From NCBI GenBank assembly GCA_050633885.1, contig JBOEHK010000001.1, forward strand, positions 682,001 through 746,000: a stretch of DNA of 64,000 nucleotides, read 5' to 3'. Origin of the DNA: JAWSVE01 sp050633885. GTDB taxonomy: Bacteria > Pseudomonadota > Gammaproteobacteria > Pseudomonadales > Cellvibrionaceae. The notes below the pieces were generated by a model. That model was given only the letters and a program-made list of their open reading frames with translations, was not told the origin of the DNA and searched no databases. Below, piece after piece: positions 1 to 9,224 of this stretch. Made by a program: the position numbers and the translations under genes. Each line of letters opens with the position of its first letter. Position 1 is the stretch's first letter.

Positions 1-122
1 TAATGGCTGAGTTAAATGAGGAAATGGGAACGAGCTTTGTCGTCGTAACGCATGATGAAAGTTTGGCTAGGGAATTGTCTCGCGTTGTGTTGTTAGAAGA
101 TGGAACCTTAGTCGATGCTTAG
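1..122 (+). CDS. lolD: LolD, lipoprotein-export ABC ATPase (3' end only)
   Basis: The window opens inside this gene; about 40 C-terminal codons are visible, ending in TAG at 120-122. The peptide contains FVVVTHDESLA, the switch (H-loop) region that follows Walker B in ABC ATPases, and ends LLEDGTLVDA, typical of LolD C-termini. LolD hydrolyses ATP to drive the LolCE complex that releases outer-membrane lipoproteins to LolA. The stop overlaps the next gene by 8 bp, indicating one translationally coupled operon. The assignment rests on the short tail plus the adjacent LolC/E-family gene. Confidence 0.8.
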   Translation, partial: MAELNEEMGTSFVVVTHDESLARELSRVVLLEDGTLVDA

Positions 123-1374
123 TTTTTTTATCGGGTTACGTTATACCGGGGCACAACGTCGTAATCAATTGGTGTCGTTTATTTCAGCTATTTCTATTTT
201 TGGTATGGTTATTAGCGTCGCACTGTTGGTTGTTGTTCTTTCTGTTATGAATGGCTTTGATAAAGAATTACGAGAAAGAATTCTAACTATCATGCCGCAA
301 GGTGCTATTTATCATCGAGAAGGTATCGATGACTGGAAAACATTGCGAACTGATATTTTAAATCGGAGTAAAGAGACACATAACGAAATTGTCGAAGCGG
401 CGCCTTTTGTGCAAATAGCTGGAATGGTGATGTACAAGCGGCAGGTATCATCTATGTTGCTTTATGGTGTCGATGGCGAACACCAATCAAAAGTATCTGA
501 TCTTGGGCAATATGTTACAGGCGATTTAAATACCTTCTTAACGCGACCTCATGAAAATCGCCAGGTAAATACGGTTTTTTTAGGTGCAGAGCTTGCTAAA
601 AAAATTGGCGTCACGATTAATCAAAAAATTCGAATAATCATCCCTCAGGATAATATAACAAACGCGAAACCTAAAATTAAACGTTTTACAGTAGCGGGTC
701 TTATTCAAACGGGAACGGAAGCTGATCAGCATCTTGCCCTCACTGATATTAAAACCGCACAATTGTTATCAAATCTTCCTAATTCAGTGAGTGGTATCTG
801 GTTGAAACTGAACGATTTGTTTACGGCTCCGCACGTTGTTTATCAAACTGTCACGTCATTACCAAGAGGGTATACCAGTACCGATTGGACGCGCTCACAA
901 GGGAATATTTATCAAGCGATACAAATGTCAAAAAAATTGGTGAGTCTTTTACTGATTCTAATCATCGGTATTGCTGCTTTTAACGTGGTATCGACTTTAA
1001 TTATGGTCACAGTAGACAAGCAGGGCGATATTGCCATTTTAAGAACGCTAGGTGCATCGACTCAAAAAATTATGGCCATCTTTATGGTTCAAGGTACATT
1101 CATCGGATTGATTGGCACGGCATTAGGTTTGTTGTTAGGTGTGCTGATGGCCAGCGGCGTTCAGGAGTTTGTTGCGTGGTTTGAATCGGTCATTGGCTTT
1201 CAGTTTTTAAAATCTGATGTCTATCCGATTAGTTTTATTCCTGAAGATATTCGTAGTAGTGATTTAATAACGATTGCTGTTATTTCATTGTCTTTGAGTT
1301 TTCTTGCTACTATTTTTCCCGCTTGGAGAGCCAGTAGAGTTAAACCGGCTGAAGCATTACGTTTTGAATTATGA
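115..1374 (+). CDS. lolE: LolE/LolC-family lipoprotein-releasing permease
   Basis: 419 aa inner-membrane subunit of the LolCDE lipoprotein-release machine. The N-terminus FIGLRYTGAQRRNQLVSF and first membrane segment (about 20-48) are typical of the family. A periplasmic MacB-like domain follows (about 50-270), then three C-terminal membrane segments (about 275-300, 320-350, 385-410) with the FtsX-type motif GDIAILRTLGAS. Length matches E. coli LolC/LolE (about 400-414 aa). It lies directly after lolD, as lolE does in E. coli, and internal motifs resemble LolE more than LolC. LolC versus LolE is not settled, because some relatives carry a single LolF-type permease. Confidence 0.85.
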   Translation: MLSFFIGLRYTGAQRRNQLVSFISAISIFGMVISVALLVVVLSVMNGFDKELRERILTIMPQGAIYHREGIDDWKTLRTDILNRSKETHNEIVEAAPFVQIAGMVMYKRQVSSMLLYGVDGEHQSKVSDLGQYVTGDLNTFLTRPHENRQVNTVFLGAELAKKIGVTINQKIRIIIPQDNITNAKPKIKRFTVAGLIQTGTEADQHLALTDIKTAQLLSNLPNSVSGIWLKLNDLFTAPHVVYQTVTSLPRGYTSTDWTRSQGNIYQAIQMSKKLVSLLLILIIGIAAFNVVSTLIMVTVDKQGDIAILRTLGASTQKIMAIFMVQGTFIGLIGTALGLLLGVLMASGVQEFVAWFESVIGFQFLKSDVYPISFIPEDIRSSDLITIAVISLSLSFLATIFPAWRASRVKPAEALRFEL

Positions 1375-1399
1375 TGAGTTTTTCTGACAGAATTTAATG

Positions 1400-1939
1400 T
1401 TAGAGATTTTTATTGTTTTTTTGAGCTAATCTATCGGCTTTTCGTTTTTCCCAATTTCGCATGACACTCCAATACCAAAATCCCTGCATGCATAAATAGC
1501 CGAGACAACCCAAAAATAATCCGGATAATATCGAACCGGTTAATAAGGGTTTCCAAATTTTTTGAAATTCGCCTGTGAGCCATTGCCAAGAAATTTCCAG
1601 TGCAAATTTTGAAGGTGGGACATCTAACACCCATCGGCCAATTTCGTAAGTGGAATAAAAAATTGGTGTCATGGTGACAGGATTACTGATCCAGCAAAGG
1701 AGAACAGAAAGAGGGAGATTGCAACGAAATAAAAATGACAAACATGCGGCCAACGGCATTTGACCAACAATGGGTAAAAAGGCGACGAAAACACCAACAA
1801 ATACGGCGACAGAAACAGAGTGACGGTTGAGGTGAAATAAGTTGGGATCATGTAGCAAGGCACCTAAAAATCGAAGGCTTGGCTTTTCTCGGATTTCTTT
1901 AGAATCCGGAATCCAGCGTTTGAGGATTTTACGAGCCAT
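1400..1939 (-). CDS. DUF2062 membrane protein
   Basis: 179 aa, convergent with lolE and only 25 bp from it. DUF2062 features are visible: an N-terminal basic region, then a hydrophobic block with FLPIVGQMPLAA and CWISNPVTMTPIFY (the conserved N-P-x-T motif), and a second hydrophobic stretch at about 133-160. Two to four membrane segments are expected. DUF2062 proteins are often encoded next to lolCDE and comEC in gammaproteobacteria, as here. Biochemical function is unknown. Confidence 0.85.
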   Translation of the reverse strand: MARKILKRWIPDSKEIREKPSLRFLGALLHDPNLFHLNRHSVSVAVFVGVFVAFLPIVGQMPLAACLSFLFRCNLPLSVLLCWISNPVTMTPIFYSTYEIGRWVLDVPPSKFALEISWQWLTGEFQKIWKPLLTGSILSGLFLGCLGYLCMQGFWYWSVMRNWEKRKADRLAQKNNKNL

Positions 1940-2260
1940 AGACGCAAACCATTAATTGGAATGTTTTGATGATTTTGATCGCTAACTTTTATGAATTGCC
2001 TAATACACGACGGCCGCTATTATGCCTGTAATATACGAGTAGTGGTAGGCGTATGGTCGATAGTCCGCGGGGAGGTTACGCTAGCCGATAAATAGCCCTC
2101 AGATCTTCTTAATCGCCATTTATGATGAAAATCAAACCACGGCCAAATGCTTACATTTTTGAATGAAAAACTCTGACAAGCTAGTCATCGTTTAGCGGAT
2201 ATTTTTTATTCTAAAATGGGAGTTTAATTTACTTTCATACGTTGCCCAAGGATGGACAAT
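1940..2260. other. Intergenic region between divergent DUF2062 gene and comEC
   Basis: About 320 bp with no ORF that looks coding on either strand. It must hold the promoters of the two divergent genes, but no strong sigma-70 pair stands out. No repeat or RNA gene was recognised. Confidence 0.5.
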
Positions 2261-4954
2261 ATGAATGTATCTATAGCGATAGTGTGTACTGTTGTCGGAA
2301 TAATCTCTGTTGGTTTTTTTCCTACTATCCAGCTTCCTTATAATTTATCGTTAATCATACCTTTTTTGGTATGCATCTTTGCTTTCATTTTTTCATGTTT
2401 TATTGCTCCAACATTTTATCCTCAAACAGGCTGGCTTAAAAAGCTCCACTGTATTGGGTTTATTGCTGTTGGAATATTTTGGGGTTTGTATTGCGGGAAA
2501 AATATTATTAACTCGCAATTGACAAAAGACTTAGAAGGACAGGAGTTTTGGATCGAAGGAGTTGTTAGTGATTTGCCGGAAGATAAGGGGCGATATCAAC
2601 GATTTGTATTTTCTCTTGATGATAAAGTATTTAACAGTTTGAGTGAAACAATTTCTTTTCAAAAAATAAAAAACCAGATTTTGCCTAAAACACTGCTTCT
2701 TTCTTGGTACGGTGGTCAACATGTATCGGTGGGTGATAGATGGCGATTTAAAGTTAAGTTAAAACGACCGAGAGGATCAGTAAATGAGGGTGGTTTTGAT
2801 TATCAGCGTTGGTTACTAGGACAAGGTATTGGTGCGACGGGTTATATTAAAAAATCAACGAAAAATGCTTTTCTTGAGTCGACATATAAATATCCAGTCA
2901 ATCAAATTCGAGAAAAAATAAGAGACTGGATTGGCGAAATTGTAAATCAGACTGAGAATGATAACTTTATCGCCAATAACTTCTTAGATAATAAGAAGCA
3001 CTATTTATTAATCGCGCTGGCCATTGGTGATAATTCTTTTATCACACAAGAACAATGGAATCTATTGCGATCAACGGGAACGAGTCATTTGATGGCCATT
3101 TCTGGTTTACATATTGGGCTAATGGCGACCGTCGGTTTTTGGATTGGTCTCGGTATTCGCGCATTATTTTCTTTGCGGTATTCGCTGTCAACGTGTATTT
3201 ATTATTTCCCTTCAATAACATCAATCGTATTTTCGTTGAGCTATGCTTCATTAGCCGGTTTTTCTTTATCAACACAACGCGCACTGGTGATGGTGATAGT
3301 GGCTAATATTACTTTAATGGTGCACCGTAAAGTGGGTTCTTTTTTACCGTTTCTTTGGGCATTGTTAGCTGTTGTCCTCTTGGATCCTCTGGCGGGTTAT
3401 GAGTTGGGTTTTTGGTTGTCATTTACAGCAGTGGGTAGTTTGTTGTATGCCTTTAGCTATCGTTTAAATTTTTATAGCCATAATACGAGTGTTGAACATC
3501 AGATAGAACCCGATAAAAAAAGGTCAGTGCTATTCACTCAAATTTCGAAACCTTTCTGGAAGTTGCTTAACTGGGTTAGGCAGTTAACTCGATCGCAATG
3601 GGTAGTGTTTATTGGGTTAATGTTGCCTTTATATATTATGGATCTCTCGTCAAGTTTTGTATCGCCGATAGCAAATTTTATGGCAATCCCTTGGGTTTCT
3701 TTTACTGTTGTTATACCTTTGTTAGTTTCCTTAGTCTTTTATTTAGTGTCTTTGGTCTTAGATTCTATGAATGCTTTGATAACGTTTGATTTTATTGATG
3801 TTATCTCAAGCTTTCTCAATATCATTGCCGTATTTTTTATTTCTTTCTCAGAAATGAATATGACAATCTGTATGGACCTGCTAGAGAAGTTGAACGTTCA
3901 TTCGATAACAATCGTTGAACAGTTTTTTGAATACCAGAGCTTCATGAATTTGGGTAATTATTCTCGAGGAATTTTTCCTAACTTTTCTCTTCTGCTGGGT
4001 GTCTTCGGTGTGTTAATTATACTGGCGCCGAAAGGAATTTCCTATAAATGGTTAGGGTTAATTTTGGTATTGCCGTTTTTTTTCTCTCGTTCATATTTTT
4101 CATTCGATGTTATTCAACAGATAACACCTATGCATTTTTTTAAGCGTATGCCATTGATGATCACTGTCCTGGATGTCGGGCAAGGTTTGGCTGTCGTAGT
4201 ACGAGTTGGCGATAGAACTTTATTGTATGATACAGGACCAGGTAGTAGTGAAGGGTTTAATGCCGGACAAGCGATAATTCTTCCGTATTTTAAATCACAG
4301 TCTATTAATAAACTGGATACTTTAGTGGTTAGTCACAACGACAATGATCATTCAGGCGGTATGATTTCACTGTTACAATCTCAAGTTGCTATTAAACAAT
4401 TTATTTATGGCGAAAAAATTACTTTTTCTGATGCAAAAAAAATCTTGGCTAAGAAAGAGACCGACAGTTTTATTTGTGAGGAGGATGCCCATTGGCAGTG
4501 GGATGATGTTGATTTTTATTTGATAGAGCCAAAAGGTGGGTCGAATAAAAAAGAAAGAAATAATCAATCCTGTGTTTTGATTGTGTCATACAAAGATAAA
4601 CATATTTTGATACCTGGTGATATTGAAAAGTCAGTCGAGCAAATTCTACTCAGGAATAATCAGATGCCGTCAAACATCGCACTACTAATTGCTCCGCATC
4701 ATGGCAGTTTAACATCGTCTACTGCGAGTTTTGTCAATTATGTAAAGCCAGAGTTTGTTGCTTTCAGTGCGGGTTACAATAGTCGTTACGGTCATCCACA
4801 CCATAAGGTGGTACAGCGATACCAACGAGTGAATAGCACAATGTTGAATACCGGAGAGCAGGGGCAATTACAATTTTATTTTGATGAAGAGGGCGTTCTG
4901 ACAACGAAACAATGGAGGAAGGATTATCGTCGCTATTGGTTTAGTGAGGATTGA
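2261..4954 (+). CDS. comEC: ComEC/Rec2 DNA-uptake channel protein
   Basis: About 897 aa polytopic protein forming the inner-membrane channel for single-stranded DNA in natural transformation. Order of parts: N-terminal membrane segments and OB-like (DUF4131) domain, a central Competence domain with MAISGLHIGLMA and many helices, and a C-terminal metallo-beta-lactamase-like domain. In the last, LDVGQGLAVVV lies near residue 636, SHNDNDHSGG near 690 and PHHGS near 812. An ATG at 2252 is also in frame, but AAGGA at 2248-2252 is spaced correctly for the ATG at 2261, so the later start was chosen. The place before exbB-exbD-lpxK matches Pseudomonas. Confidence 0.93.
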   Translation: MNVSIAIVCTVVGIISVGFFPTIQLPYNLSLIIPFLVCIFAFIFSCFIAPTFYPQTGWLKKLHCIGFIAVGIFWGLYCGKNIINSQLTKDLEGQEFWIEGVVSDLPEDKGRYQRFVFSLDDKVFNSLSETISFQKIKNQILPKTLLLSWYGGQHVSVGDRWRFKVKLKRPRGSVNEGGFDYQRWLLGQGIGATGYIKKSTKNAFLESTYKYPVNQIREKIRDWIGEIVNQTENDNFIANNFLDNKKHYLLIALAIGDNSFITQEQWNLLRSTGTSHLMAISGLHIGLMATVGFWIGLGIRALFSLRYSLSTCIYYFPSITSIVFSLSYASLAGFSLSTQRALVMVIVANITLMVHRKVGSFLPFLWALLAVVLLDPLAGYELGFWLSFTAVGSLLYAFSYRLNFYSHNTSVEHQIEPDKKRSVLFTQISKPFWKLLNWVRQLTRSQWVVFIGLMLPLYIMDLSSSFVSPIANFMAIPWVSFTVVIPLLVSLVFYLVSLVLDSMNALITFDFIDVISSFLNIIAVFFISFSEMNMTICMDLLEKLNVHSITIVEQFFEYQSFMNLGNYSRGIFPNFSLLLGVFGVLIILAPKGISYKWLGLILVLPFFFSRSYFSFDVIQQITPMHFFKRMPLMITVLDVGQGLAVVVRVGDRTLLYDTGPGSSEGFNAGQAIILPYFKSQSINKLDTLVVSHNDNDHSGGMISLLQSQVAIKQFIYGEKITFSDAKKILAKKETDSFICEEDAHWQWDDVDFYLIEPKGGSNKKERNNQSCVLIVSYKDKHILIPGDIEKSVEQILLRNNQMPSNIALLIAPHHGSLTSSTASFVNYVKPEFVAFSAGYNSRYGHPHHKVVQRYQRVNSTMLNTGEQGQLQFYFDEEGVLTTKQWRKDYRRYWFSED

Positions 4955-5243
4955 TCATTTTAAGGCAATTGACATTTGTCCAACAAAGAAATACCTGATT
5001 AGCTCACAGGTTTGTCGTCAAAAAGCAGCCAATAATGTGAGCTGTGTAGATTAACTCTACAATTGCTGCCAACAGTGGTTGTTAGCTTTATGCATAATTA
5101 TGGTAAAGTGCGCAATCAAATAAAAATGCAGCTGGATACACACGCTTTTTACACAATAACCCTAATTTGAAAGCAGAGGATATTGTGATAACAAGTACTC
5201 AATGTTGTCTATAATTGGTTATTGAATAAGCTAGGAGAGACAA

Positions 5244-5870
5244 GTGTTAGAAATCATTTTGGCGGGCGGTTGGTTAATGATCCCCATCATTCTATGTTCT
5301 ATTGCAGTATTAGCCATCAGTGCTGAGCGTTATTGGACGCTCAACCCGACTAAAATTGCGCCAAGACAACTCTTGGCGCAAGTCTGGGGTTGGATAAAAA
5401 ACAATCAGCTTGATGCCAGCAAAATTAAAGAACTCAAACAATCTTCTCAACTAGGGCAAATTCTTGCTGCTGGATTAAGTAATTCGCGCAGTGGCCGTGA
5501 TGTCATGAAGGACAGTATTGAAGAAGCCGCTAACCAAGTAATCCACGATATGGAAAGATACCTGAGTGCGATGGCAACTATTGCTGCAGTTGCGCCTTTG
5601 CTTGGTTTGCTGGGTACGGTTATTGGAATGATCCAAGTTTTTAACGAAATCATGCTTCAAGGAACAGGCAATGCGGGTGTACTTGCCGGTGGAATTAGTC
5701 AGGCATTAATAACGACGGCATCGGGTTTATGTGTTGCGATTCCAGCTATGATTCTTCATCGTTTTTTTCAGCGACGTGTTGATGGTTTGGTTGTTTTTAT
5801 GGAGCAAGAAGCCGTTAAATTAGTTGATGCATTACACAGTGACCGTCGAGTTGATGTGAAAACGAGCTAA
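5244..5870 (+). CDS. exbB: ExbB/TolQ-family proton-channel protein
   Basis: 208 aa member of the MotA/TolQ/ExbB family. It has an N-terminal membrane helix (about 5-25), a cytoplasmic region, and two C-terminal helices with the family signature VAPLLGLLGTVIGMI (about 115-130) and ALITTASGLCVAIPA. With ExbD it forms the proton-motive-force motor that energises TonB-type systems. Translation starts at GTG, with AGGAG at 5233-5237 as ribosome-binding site. The neighbour is exbD, 54 bp downstream. A TolQ-like role cannot be excluded, but in this locus order the pair is usually annotated ExbBD. Confidence 0.88.
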   Translation: MLEIILAGGWLMIPIILCSIAVLAISAERYWTLNPTKIAPRQLLAQVWGWIKNNQLDASKIKELKQSSQLGQILAAGLSNSRSGRDVMKDSIEEAANQVIHDMERYLSAMATIAAVAPLLGLLGTVIGMIQVFNEIMLQGTGNAGVLAGGISQALITTASGLCVAIPAMILHRFFQRRVDGLVVFMEQEAVKLVDALHSDRRVDVKTS

Positions 5871-5924
5871 CCTTAGCGTCTTATAAACTGACTCAAAAAA
5901 GTGACAAGATAGAGAGATAAGCGT

Positions 5925-6359
5925 TTGAAATTTCGTCGTCAAAAAAATAAAGAAGAAGATGTCAATTTAACACCGTTAATCGACATTGTTTTTTTGTTGT
6001 TGATCTTTTTTATGGTGTCGACAACGTTTACAAAAGAAACTCATCTTGATATTGATTTGCCGGAAGCTTCTGGCGAACCCGTCGCTGATCAGCAACAACA
6101 AATTGATGTGCTAATAAATGCTGACGGTGGTTATGCGATTAATGGCCAAAGCTTGGCAAATAAAAAATTAATGACACTTCGCTCCGCAATAGAAACAGTA
6201 TCTGGTGGTGATAGCGAGCTACCCTTAATCATTACGGCAGATGCTAATACACCGCATCAAGCTGTGGTAACCGCAATGGATGCAGCAGGACAATTAGGTT
6301 TTGCTAAATTAAGTATTACAACAAAGAATCCTGCGTCTGAAGAGAATGATGGTTCATAG
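5925..6359 (+). CDS. exbD: ExbD/TolR-family biopolymer transport protein
   Basis: 144 aa. The N-terminus is basic and cytoplasmic, then a single membrane helix contains the family motif NLTPLIDIVFLLLIFFMV, whose Asp is the proton-carrying residue. A periplasmic domain of about 100 aa follows. Partner of the upstream ExbB-like protein. The start is TTG (5925), preceded by a purine-rich stretch. The spacing indicates one operon running on to lpxK and kdsB. Confidence 0.88.
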   Translation: MKFRRQKNKEEDVNLTPLIDIVFLLLIFFMVSTTFTKETHLDIDLPEASGEPVADQQQQIDVLINADGGYAINGQSLANKKLMTLRSAIETVSGGDSELPLIITADANTPHQAVVTAMDAAGQLGFAKLSITTKNPASEENDGS

Positions 6360-6462
6360 CCTGTTGCTCTTCCTCAATGAATGTATTTAATTTTTTAAGC
6401 TTTTGATATCGGTCTATCGCTAAAGGATATAGCTGAAATTAAATTGAGGCTAAATAAATCTA

Positions 6463-7554
6463 TTGAACCCTTCACAGTCAAATTCAAACTTGGCTTCTAG
6501 CTCCTCGACGAATAATTGCCTTGTTGATGCGTGGTATCAAAAAAAATGGTGGTTGTGGTTATTAACGCCTCTTTCATTATTATTTTATACCTTGTCGTTA
6601 ATACGCCGATTACTCTTACGAAACCCGCTCACGAAAAAAACGCAGTTAACGGTTCCCGTTATTGTGGTAGGGAATATTTCCGTCGGTGGAACAGGTAAAA
6701 CGCCACTCATTATTGCTCTTTGTGATTATTTAAAGCAGCAAGGCTTTAGCCCCGGCGTGATCAGTCGAGGGTATGGCAGTTCGGCACCTTATTATCCTTT
6801 TGTTGTGACAGATAAAACATCCGTAAACGAGTCAGGTGATGAACCGTTAATGATTGCGATTGCAACACAATGTCCTGTTGTGATTGACCGCGACCGGTGT
6901 TCGGCCGCTAAAAAGATTATTGAACAATGTCATGTTGACGTTATCCTAAGTGATGATGGTTTACAGCACTATCGTCTCCCAAGAGATATTGAAATTGTGG
7001 TTGTTGATAGCACTAGAGGTTTTGGAAATGGCTTGTTATTACCGGCGGGGCCGTTAAGGGAAACCAAACATCGTTTGAAAACGGTCGATTTCGTTATTAG
7101 CAATGAAAACTCAACCGCTTCGAATACTGAAGGACCGAGTCAGTCATCAATAGGCAATAATATCTCAGTCATGAGAATAGTACCGGAATACTGGTGCCAT
7201 TTGGATTCGGCGCAAAGAAAAGTATCGATTGAAAGCCAGTTGTTTTGTGATGAAGAAGTTAATGCTGTATCAGGAATTGGTAATCCTCAACGATTTTATT
7301 CAACGCTCGAAATGCTTGGCATAAAATATCAACCAAAAACTTTTCCTGATCATCACCAATACACGAGTAAAGATCTTATTTTTGATGACAAGCAATCGAT
7401 TGTCGTTATGACGGAGAAAGATGCCGTAAAAGCAAGAAGGGTTATTCCAGAGTCAAATAATATTTATTGGTATTTGGCAGTAACAGCTAAATTGTCCCCT
7501 ATGTTTTTAATGAAGTTACTAGAAAAATTAAATCATGTAATAGCTCAAAAATAA
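6463..7554 (+). CDS. lpxK: Tetraacyldisaccharide 4'-kinase LpxK
   Basis: 363 aa inner-membrane-associated kinase that phosphorylates the 4' position of the tetraacyl disaccharide in lipid A synthesis. Seen: an N-terminal hydrophobic anchor (WWLWLLTPLSLLFYTLSL), the Walker A motif VGNISVGGTGKTP, ISRGYG, SGDEP, the conserved LSDDGLQH and the LPAGPLRE motif. It starts at TTG with GAGG about 15 nt upstream; the family's N-terminal anchor requires roughly this start. Length is slightly above the E. coli enzyme (328 aa). No msbA precedes it; it follows exbD directly, as in Pseudomonas. Confidence 0.93.
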   Translation: MNPSQSNSNLASSSSTNNCLVDAWYQKKWWLWLLTPLSLLFYTLSLIRRLLLRNPLTKKTQLTVPVIVVGNISVGGTGKTPLIIALCDYLKQQGFSPGVISRGYGSSAPYYPFVVTDKTSVNESGDEPLMIAIATQCPVVIDRDRCSAAKKIIEQCHVDVILSDDGLQHYRLPRDIEIVVVDSTRGFGNGLLLPAGPLRETKHRLKTVDFVISNENSTASNTEGPSQSSIGNNISVMRIVPEYWCHLDSAQRKVSIESQLFCDEEVNAVSGIGNPQRFYSTLEMLGIKYQPKTFPDHHQYTSKDLIFDDKQSIVVMTEKDAVKARRVIPESNNIYWYLAVTAKLSPMFLMKLLEKLNHVIAQK

Positions 7555-7667
7555 TGTATTCAATATCCAAAATTGCGCACTACAAGCAGAATTGCTAAAA
7601 CCGGTGCTCATTAGTATTATAAATTTCTCCATCGCTGAAATAGTAAAATTTTCTTTAGGAAAGTGCC

Positions 7668-8447
7668 ATGTCATCCCGTTTTGTTGTAGTCATTCCTGCT
7701 CGTTTTTCATCATCAAGATTACCAGGAAAAATTTTACTCCCTGTGAATGGTAAACCAATGGTTCAACATGTTTATGAGAGAGCAGTAAAAAGCTCTGCAT
7801 CGCAAGTTGTTATTGCGGCCGATGACAAAAAAATTGTTGATGCTGTAAAGAAGTTTGGTGGAAATGTTGTTTTAACGTCAACCGATCATCAATCAGGAAC
7901 TGATCGATTAGAAGAGGCGGCTAATATTTTAAAGATGAGCGATAATGATATTGTTGTTAATGTTCAGGGCGATGAACCGTTAATTCCACCAGCGGTTATT
8001 GATCAAGTCGCTGAAAACTTAGCGAAAGACGAAGCGTGTAGCGTAGCAACACTGTGTGAAAAAATTAACTGCTCCGACGTATTTTTAGATCCAAATTCGG
8101 TTAAGGTCATTAAGGATGTTGATTCTAGAGCCATTTATTTTAGTCGAGCTCCGATTCCTTTTCCTCGCGATGAGATGGATGGACTCACTTTTCTAAAAAA
8201 AGAAATCAATCCTCATGTTTTTGAAAATACTTTCCGGCATATTGGTATTTATGGCTATCGAGTATCTTTGTTGCGGCAGTTTGTCGGTTGGCCTATGGCG
8301 CCATTAGAAAGTATTGAAAAGTTAGAGCAATTACGCGTTTTGTATAATGGAAAAAAAATCCATGTTGAAGAAGCATGTGAAATGGTTCCTGCTGGTGTGG
8401 ATACTGACAATGATTTGGAGCGCGTGAAAAAAATAATAGCGTCATAA
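7668..8447 (+). CDS. kdsB: 3-deoxy-manno-octulosonate cytidylyltransferase KdsB
   Basis: 259 aa cytosolic enzyme activating KDO with CTP for lipopolysaccharide inner core. It begins VVIPARFSSSRLPGKILLPVNGKPM, the nucleotide-binding signature, followed by VNVQGDEPLIPP, which carries the metal-binding Asp. Length fits KdsB (about 250 aa). It has an ATG start with AGGAAAG upstream. Its place between lpxK and a low-molecular-weight phosphatase gene follows Pseudomonas, except that no small Trm112/YcaR-like gene lies in the 113-bp gap. Confidence 0.95.
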   Translation: MSSRFVVVIPARFSSSRLPGKILLPVNGKPMVQHVYERAVKSSASQVVIAADDKKIVDAVKKFGGNVVLTSTDHQSGTDRLEEAANILKMSDNDIVVNVQGDEPLIPPAVIDQVAENLAKDEACSVATLCEKINCSDVFLDPNSVKVIKDVDSRAIYFSRAPIPFPRDEMDGLTFLKKEINPHVFENTFRHIGIYGYRVSLLRQFVGWPMAPLESIEKLEQLRVLYNGKKIHVEEACEMVPAGVDTDNDLERVKKIIAS

Positions 8448-8579
8448 AGTTTTTCTTCATAACGATTAATTTTGTATGATTGCTACAAGAACTCAAAAAC
8501 ATAAATAATCTATACGTAATGTAAGTCGCTATAGCGTGAAATAGAAAACCTGAAAACGTAAAAATTCGGTGATTATGTG

Positions 8580-9089
8580 ATGGTAAATGTTTTATTTGTT
8601 TGTCTTGGTAATATTTGCCGGTCTCCTACAGCTCATGGTATTTTTCGAGAACATGTTCGCAGAGCTGGACTTGAGGAGAAGATTACGATTGATTCTGCTG
8701 GAACCGGCGATTGGCACATAGGCAAGGGGCCTGATAAAAGAGCTGTTGCAACAGCAAAAAAATTTACTTACGACATTTCAGATCTTCGTGCTCGTCAAGT
8801 CACTCCTGAGGATTTTGAAAGGTTTGATTATATTCTGGCAATGGACAATAGTAATTTAAATAACCTACGAAAAATGTCCCCGCCCCATTATGCTGGCGAA
8901 CTGAAGTTGTTTTTAGATTTCCATACTGATCAAATTAGTGATCAATTACAGAGTGAATCTCAAAATCAAAATATTAGAGAAGTTCCCGATCCCTATTATG
9001 GAGAGCATGATGGTTTTGTGACGGTTTTAACATTGATAGAAAATGCATCGATCAATTTGCTCCAGCACATCAAAAATGACTATAAATAA
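8580..9089 (+). CDS. Low-molecular-weight protein-tyrosine-phosphatase
   Basis: 169 aa cytosolic phosphatase. The active-site P-loop C-x5-R-S is seen as VCLGNICRSPTAHG near the N-terminus, and the general-acid loop as VPDPYYGEHDGF near the C-terminus. Length is that of the LMW-PTP family (about 155-170 aa). An in-frame GTG sits just before the ATG at 8580; the ATG was chosen by family alignment. A copy between kdsB and murB is usual in Pseudomonas-like genomes. Substrate unknown. Confidence 0.9.
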   Translation: MVNVLFVCLGNICRSPTAHGIFREHVRRAGLEEKITIDSAGTGDWHIGKGPDKRAVATAKKFTYDISDLRARQVTPEDFERFDYILAMDNSNLNNLRKMSPPHYAGELKLFLDFHTDQISDQLQSESQNQNIREVPDPYYGEHDGFVTVLTLIENASINLLQHIKNDYK

Positions 9090-9224
9090 CTTGGTGTCAT
9101 AGCGTATATTTAACCGTCGTCTCAATGATTTCTTTTTAATTACGTATCTTAAATTATTTGTCTTAGACTATTTTATTTTAGACAGTGCACTCTAAGGGTG
9201 CCCATCTGATCAAAAGAACCTTTT

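Noticed and set aside
7555..7667. Missing Trm112/YcaR-like gene between lpxK and kdsB
   Set aside because: The gap is too short and contains no such frame; absence from this spot is common enough not to be a finding.
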